Source: Winogradskyella vidalii (GTDB lineage: Bacteria; Bacteroidota; Bacteroidia; Flavobacteriales; Flavobacteriaceae). From it: a stretch of 64,000 nucleotides of DNA. The stretch spans positions 186,001-250,000 of the forward strand of contig NZ_JABFDG010000001.1 in the NCBI RefSeq assembly GCF_013403955.1. Direction: 5' to 3'. Of the stretch, positions 60,048-64,000 are shown in pieces (position 1 is the first letter of the stretch; each line of letters begins with the position of its first letter). The position numbers and the translations under genes were made by a program. The notes under the pieces are model-generated. The model was not told the DNA's origin and did not search any database. It was given only the letters and a program-made list of their open reading frames with translations.

Positions 60048-62756
60048 ATGAATCCATCAAGATTTATATTAATAATAGTCTTCCTTACCCTGTCTAATAG
60101 TCTATTTAGTCAGTCTGAGCCAACCATTAAAGGTATTGTTTTAGATGAAAGCAATGTACATATAGAAATGGTTTCCGTAGCGCTTCTAAAACAAAAGGAT
60201 TCTACATTTATCAATTATGCGCTTACTGATGTTAAAGGTGAATTTGCAATTTATGATACTCCAAAGGACTCTTTGTTGCTACAATTTTCATATTTAGGGT
60301 ATATAACGCATTTTGAGACTATTCATTATAAAAACCAACCTATAGATATTGGTAATGTCATTCTTAAAGAAGATACTTATGAATTAGATGCCGTAACGCT
60401 ATCTGCAGTAATTCCTATTCAAATTAAAGAAGACACAATTGCTTTTAATGCCAATTCTTTTAAAGTGAACCCAAGTGATAATCTAGAAACGCTTTTAAAA
60501 AAATTACCAGGTATAGAGGTTGAATCTAATGGGGAAGTCGTTGCAAAAGGTGAAGAAGTGACCAAAATATTTGTCGATGGTAAAGATTTTTTTGGCGGAG
60601 ATCCGGCTATTGTATTAAAAAATTTATCGGCAGATGCCATTGCAAAAGTTGAAATTATTGATAAAAAAAGTGATGAAGCAGAACTGACTGGAGTAGATGA
60701 CGGTAACAAACAGGTTGTGATTAATTTTACATTGAAAAAGACGAAAAAGAATCAAGGTTTCGGAAAAGTATCTGCCGGCATAGGATTAGATAGCCGCTAC
60801 TTTGGCAATGCTAACTATAATAAATTTTCTCCTAAAACACAGTTGGCAGTTATTAGTAAATACAATAACATCAATATTACAGGCTCTAATATTCAGGGAT
60901 TCTTAGAAAATGCTGATGGTATTGCTGATGAGTCTGATGACGACAACAGTAATGCTGCTCAATCAAAAAGCCTAAGTGGGTATTTAAAAACAGGTGTTGC
61001 TGGTATTAATATAGGTCATGAATTTAAGGAGAAAGAGTTTTTAAATGCGGACTATTTTTATAATCTTTCGGATAATCGTGGCACATCCTTTTCTAAAAGA
61101 ATTTCTTTTGCCAATACTAATAACTATGATTATGAAGCTGATAATAGGTTTAATAAAGAGTCAAATAATCACAATTTTAATTTTAATTATAAAAACAAAT
61201 CGAATAGGAGTAACAGCCTTACTATTAAAGGGCGTTTAAATTCGGATGCAGCAACACAGCATTCAATAAGAGATGGGGTTTATTATACTGAAGATGGTGA
61301 TTTAGTAACTACAAACAAACAAAATTACAGTAACACTACCATTAAAAAGTCACTCGATTTTGACATTAATTTCTATCAAAAATTAGCTAAAATAGGGCGT
61401 AGTTTTAGTGTTGGATTTAAAACCAAAATATACGAGCAAAGTAAGAACAATGAACAGGCCACTTTTATAACCAGGAATATTAACACTGATAATCCTTCAA
61501 ATAGAGACATTTTTGCGCTTAGAGATGAAACGTTTAATAACGGCTTATACAATTTCAATTTTAAATTCACAGAGCCCATAGCTGGAAATCATTATCTAAA
61601 GTTTCAATTCTTTTTAAGAGTCTTAAATCAAAATGAAGATATCTATCAATTTAAAACCTTTGTATCAGATGACGATGAGGATGAACTCCTTAGTTATAAA
61701 TACAACCATAAAGAAAGTAGTTTTCAAAATCGATTTGGCTATAGTTATAGCACTAAAAAATTGAATATATTTTCTGGTATTGAGCTTCAAGAACTCGATC
61801 GATCGTTTGGTGTCATTACAGAAGATCATTTTACTAGTAACCAATTTTACGTTAATCCGTTCTCCATACTGCAATACAAACCTAAAAAGGGTGTAAAATA
61901 TCGTTTGGTCTATAATAGAAAAATACGCAGCCCACGAACTTCGGAAAGCTCAACAGTTATCAATGATTTAAATCCTTTTTATATAAGAAAAGGAAATCCT
62001 CATTTAAAAACAGAAAAAACGGACGATATTTCTTTAATTGCTAATATCTTCAACTACAAATCATCATTAAACCTTACAAGTAGAATTAAGTACCAGTTTT
62101 CGAAGAATGCTATTATTCAAAACATTGCTATAGATGACGATTTTGTTAAAACGAGAAGCTATATCAATAGTGGAGAGCGACAACGATTGTCCGCTTATTT
62201 TAATTTTAGTAAAAAAATAAAAGGCTTAGGAATTCGCTATGCTATAACCAACAGTAGTTTTTATAAAACATCCATGTCATTAATTAACTTACAACTTAAC
62301 GATGTGGTATCAAAAGATATCTTAATAGGAGTATCTGTTGAAAACGCTAATAAGAATGCTATAGATTTAAAGCTAGGCACCAACTACAGTGTTAATAATA
62401 CGTCATTTTCCATAGAGCAAAACCTTAATAGAACCTATAGAAAGCAACATTACTATTCCGCTATAGATTATGATTTTACGGAGAAACTAAATTTTAATAC
62501 CCAATTTGATTATTTCGTTTTTTCAGATAATCAGTTTGCTACAGATTTGCAACTTCCAATATGGAATATGGCTATTTCCTATAGTATTGGAAATAGCCAT
62601 AATAGTCTTAAACTGGTTTTTATAGATCTTCTTGATAAAAACGTTGATTTCGAAAGACGAAGCACGACTAACTTTTTTGAAGAAACCACCTCAGAAAGTT
62701 TAGGACGCTACATAATCTTGAGCTACACTTATAGATTAGGTAACCGAAAACAATAG
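60048..62756 (+). CDS. TonB-dependent-receptor-like outer membrane protein
   Basis: A 902-residue outer membrane protein. Signal peptide 'RFILIIVFLTLSNSLFSQ'. Residues about 25-110 are a carboxypeptidase-regulatory-like beta-sandwich ('IKGIVLDESNVHIEMVSVALL', 'LQFSYLGYITH'). Residues about 125-235 are plug-like ('LETLLKKLPGIEVESNGEV', 'KIFVDGKDFFGGDPAIVLKNL'). The rest is a large barrel of alternating strands ending 'YIILSYTYRLGNRKQ', with an aromatic pattern near the end. It is of the OMP_b-brl_3 type, not a SusC protein, and no SusD gene is next to it. Uptake of a sugar or peptide ligand is possible; substrate unknown. A 13-bp hairpin lies inside its 3' end. Confidence 0.85.
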   Translation: MNPSRFILIIVFLTLSNSLFSQSEPTIKGIVLDESNVHIEMVSVALLKQKDSTFINYALTDVKGEFAIYDTPKDSLLLQFSYLGYITHFETIHYKNQPIDIGNVILKEDTYELDAVTLSAVIPIQIKEDTIAFNANSFKVNPSDNLETLLKKLPGIEVESNGEVVAKGEEVTKIFVDGKDFFGGDPAIVLKNLSADAIAKVEIIDKKSDEAELTGVDDGNKQVVINFTLKKTKKNQGFGKVSAGIGLDSRYFGNANYNKFSPKTQLAVISKYNNINITGSNIQGFLENADGIADESDDDNSNAAQSKSLSGYLKTGVAGINIGHEFKEKEFLNADYFYNLSDNRGTSFSKRISFANTNNYDYEADNRFNKESNNHNFNFNYKNKSNRSNSLTIKGRLNSDAATQHSIRDGVYYTEDGDLVTTNKQNYSNTTIKKSLDFDINFYQKLAKIGRSFSVGFKTKIYEQSKNNEQATFITRNINTDNPSNRDIFALRDETFNNGLYNFNFKFTEPIAGNHYLKFQFFLRVLNQNEDIYQFKTFVSDDDEDELLSYKYNHKESSFQNRFGYSYSTKKLNIFSGIELQELDRSFGVITEDHFTSNQFYVNPFSILQYKPKKGVKYRLVYNRKIRSPRTSESSTVINDLNPFYIRKGNPHLKTEKTDDISLIANIFNYKSSLNLTSRIKYQFSKNAIIQNIAIDDDFVKTRSYINSGERQRLSAYFNFSKKIKGLGIRYAITNSSFYKTSMSLINLQLNDVVSKDILIGVSVENANKNAIDLKLGTNYSVNNTSFSIEQNLNRTYRKQHYYSAIDYDFTEKLNFNTQFDYFVFSDNQFATDLQLPIWNMAISYSIGNSHNSLKLVFIDLLDKNVDFERRSTTNFFEETTSESLGRYIILSYTYRLGNRKQ
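62567..62601. repeat. 13-bp perfect inverted repeat inside the receptor gene
   Basis: Arms tatggctatttcc (62567-62579) and ggaaatagccata (62589-62601) with a 9-base loop, about 155 bp before the stop codon of the receptor gene. In frame it encodes NMAISYSIGNSHN. Confidence 0.7.
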
Positions 62757-62765
62757 AAAGCAGTC

Positions 62766-63998
62766 TTATTCCTTCAATAATTTTAAAGTCGATTTACTAC
62801 CGTCTTCAAGTATAACTTGTAAAAAGTATAAGCCTGACTTGAGCTCTGAGATATCGATGTCTTGATACTGATTATTAAATTCGTATGCTTTAGCGCCATG
62901 TAGACTATACAATACACCTGATGCTACGGATTTTGAAAGACTAAAAGTGCCTTTAACAGGATTAGGAAATAACTTAAGTGCTTCTTTATTATCTATCACC
63001 TCATCAACTCCTAAGCTACTTAAATCTAAATGGTATGTAACAGCGTAAACTCTAAATCTTGGTATAGTACCTATAGTAGCATTGGAAAGGTTAGTTACTA
63101 AAAACTCCATAGTTTGCGCCGCTTCAGTTATTGTTGTTGGCGTATCAAATTCATAATTTAAATCAGCTGTACTGTTAGTACTCGTGTATTCAAAACTCTG
63201 GGTCTCACCACCAATGGTAACATCAAAGTTTGCTGTATCACCTGCAAGTGACCGCACTCTAAATACTATCTTTTCACATAATACAGGTTCAGTAGCTTTT
63301 ACATTGATATTAAAACCATCGCCTCCGCCTTCTGTTCTCATTTGTACAAATGCACCACCAGTAGTAGTATTTCCTATCAATTCTGCATATACATCTGTAC
63401 TTTCTGGTTCAAATTGTTGTTCTTCCTCCGTTGTATTAAGTGTTATTTCATTAAGTGGTTGTGTAGCCCCTGAAACATTAAAAAAGAGATCTACAAACCT
63501 CACTCTCGGTGTTAACCCATCTGAATTAGAAAGGGAGGTTGTTATAATCTGAATTTCTTTAGATGACTGTGTAAATGTCACCGGAGTATCAAATTCAAAT
63601 AATTCTGGAGTATTATTATTTGTACTTGTATACGTAAAACTTTGTGTTTCTCCATCAATAATAATATCAACATTTACAGTATCTGCTGATTGAGATATAA
63701 TTCCTAATGTAATTTTATCACAAGTTATAGTTTCAACATCTGCAGGAGCTTTTACATAAAATTTAGCTCCATCTCCGCCTTCTTCAGTCCTTGCTTGTAA
63801 ATAAACTGTACCACCTATCGTTGTATTCCCAATTAACTCAGCATATTCATCTACTACTTTAAAAGATTGTTCTCCAACAGAATTAGCAAGTATTATCTTA
63901 TGAGGGTTAAATATTGATATAGCATCCGATAAGACTACAAAATTATTTTCATCTATTAATGTAAACACAACTCCTGTAGCTACTTCTGGCACATCGGC
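62766..63998 (-). CDS. T9SS-secreted protein with two copies of the shared beta-rich module, 5' end outside window
   Basis: The frame is open to the right edge; a GTG at 63992 is not a true start since the frame continues (A-D before V-P-E-V). The visible 411 codons contain two copies of one module, each introduced by 'YAELIGNTT.GG' (about residues 53-175 and 204-325 of the visible part). Each copy has 'GETQSF.YTSTN', 'EFDTP.T.T' and a closing 'R.RF/R..V' strand pair, and two cysteine positions with 'C(D/E)KI'. The tail 'LKLFPNPVKGTFSLSK', 'ISELKSGLYFLQV' is the T9SS sorting domain. The modules are like those at 57424-58191 and the first half of 58509-59852. The gene converges with the receptor gene with only 9 bp between stops. 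Confidence 0.75.
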   Translation of the reverse strand, partial: ADVPEVATGVVFTLIDENNFVVLSDAISIFNPHKIILANSVGEQSFKVVDEYAELIGNTTIGGTVYLQARTEEGGDGAKFYVKAPADVETITCDKITLGIISQSADTVNVDIIIDGETQSFTYTSTNNNTPELFEFDTPVTFTQSSKEIQIITTSLSNSDGLTPRVRFVDLFFNVSGATQPLNEITLNTTEEEQQFEPESTDVYAELIGNTTTGGAFVQMRTEGGGDGFNINVKATEPVLCEKIVFRVRSLAGDTANFDVTIGGETQSFEYTSTNSTADLNYEFDTPTTITEAAQTMEFLVTNLSNATIGTIPRFRVYAVTYHLDLSSLGVDEVIDNKEALKLFPNPVKGTFSLSKSVASGVLYSLHGAKAYEFNNQYQDIDISELKSGLYFLQVILEDGSKSTLKLLKE

Positions 63999-64000
63999 TG

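Noticed and set aside
60048..62756. Reading the receptor gene as SusC
   Set aside because: The SusC-type length, signature segments and adjacent SusD gene are missing; the plug-like part and barrel fit the general OMP_b-brl_3 type.

Overview
This window comes from a member of the Bacteroidota, most likely a marine Flavobacteriaceae. The evidence is low GC; several secreted proteins ending in the type IX secretion (T9SS) sorting domain (short YPNP-type motif, then a beta-rich tail); promoters of the Bacteroidetes form TTG-N(18-19)-TAnnTTTG in front of both tRNAs; weak or absent Shine-Dalgarno sequences; and marker families such as DUF2723, DUF4230, BlaI/M56 pairs and a hybrid two-component regulator. 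No insertion sequence, prophage, rRNA or CRISPR array was seen.

Region by region. 1-6.0 kb: end of a DUF4412-like gene, a secreted leucine-rich-repeat protein, two related lipoproteins, and a large exported TPR-CHAT (caspase-like) protein. 6.4-11.1 kb: a small DUF559 nuclease-like gene bracketed by inverted repeats, then a two-gene McrBC-type restriction module on the minus strand (McrB-like AAA+ ATPase and DUF2357 PD-(D/E)XK partner). 11.1-22.8 kb: polA, a small secreted protein, a class-3-type aldehyde dehydrogenase, a metallophosphoesterase, a thioredoxin-fold protein without active-site cysteines, a NodB polysaccharide deacetylase, a DUF2723 membrane glycosyltransferase-like protein and tRNA-Gln. 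22.8-31.8 kb: a short secreted peptide, a TPR histidine kinase with its NarL-type regulator, a DUF456 protein, then the first BlaI-M56 pair with a TPR protein and a lipoprotein. 31.9-45.6 kb: GT2 and a flippase-like membrane protein, a beta-barrel protein, ruvC, hemW, several housekeeping or unknown genes, a STAS protein, a second BlaI-M56 pair, and an M20 dipeptidase. tRNA-Leu follows.

46.2-64.0 kb looks like a carbohydrate-use locus of unusual make-up. It holds a 1385-residue hybrid two-component sensor/AraC regulator, a repeat-rich surface protein, a secreted TIM-barrel glycoside-hydrolase-like protein (weak GH29 resemblance), a lipoprotein sulfatase, three T9SS-secreted proteins that share an unrecognised beta-rich module, and a TonB-receptor-like outer membrane protein. 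No SusC/SusD pair is present. A plausible reading is sensing, desulfation, cleavage and surface capture of a sulfated algal polysaccharide; the substrate cannot be read from the sequence.

Two themes recur. BlaI-M56 pairs appear twice, each with its own paired palindromic operator and with different periplasmic domains fused to the M56 protease (TonB-C-like in one, ExbD-like in the other). Secreted proteins share swapped modules around a nearly constant T9SS tail.
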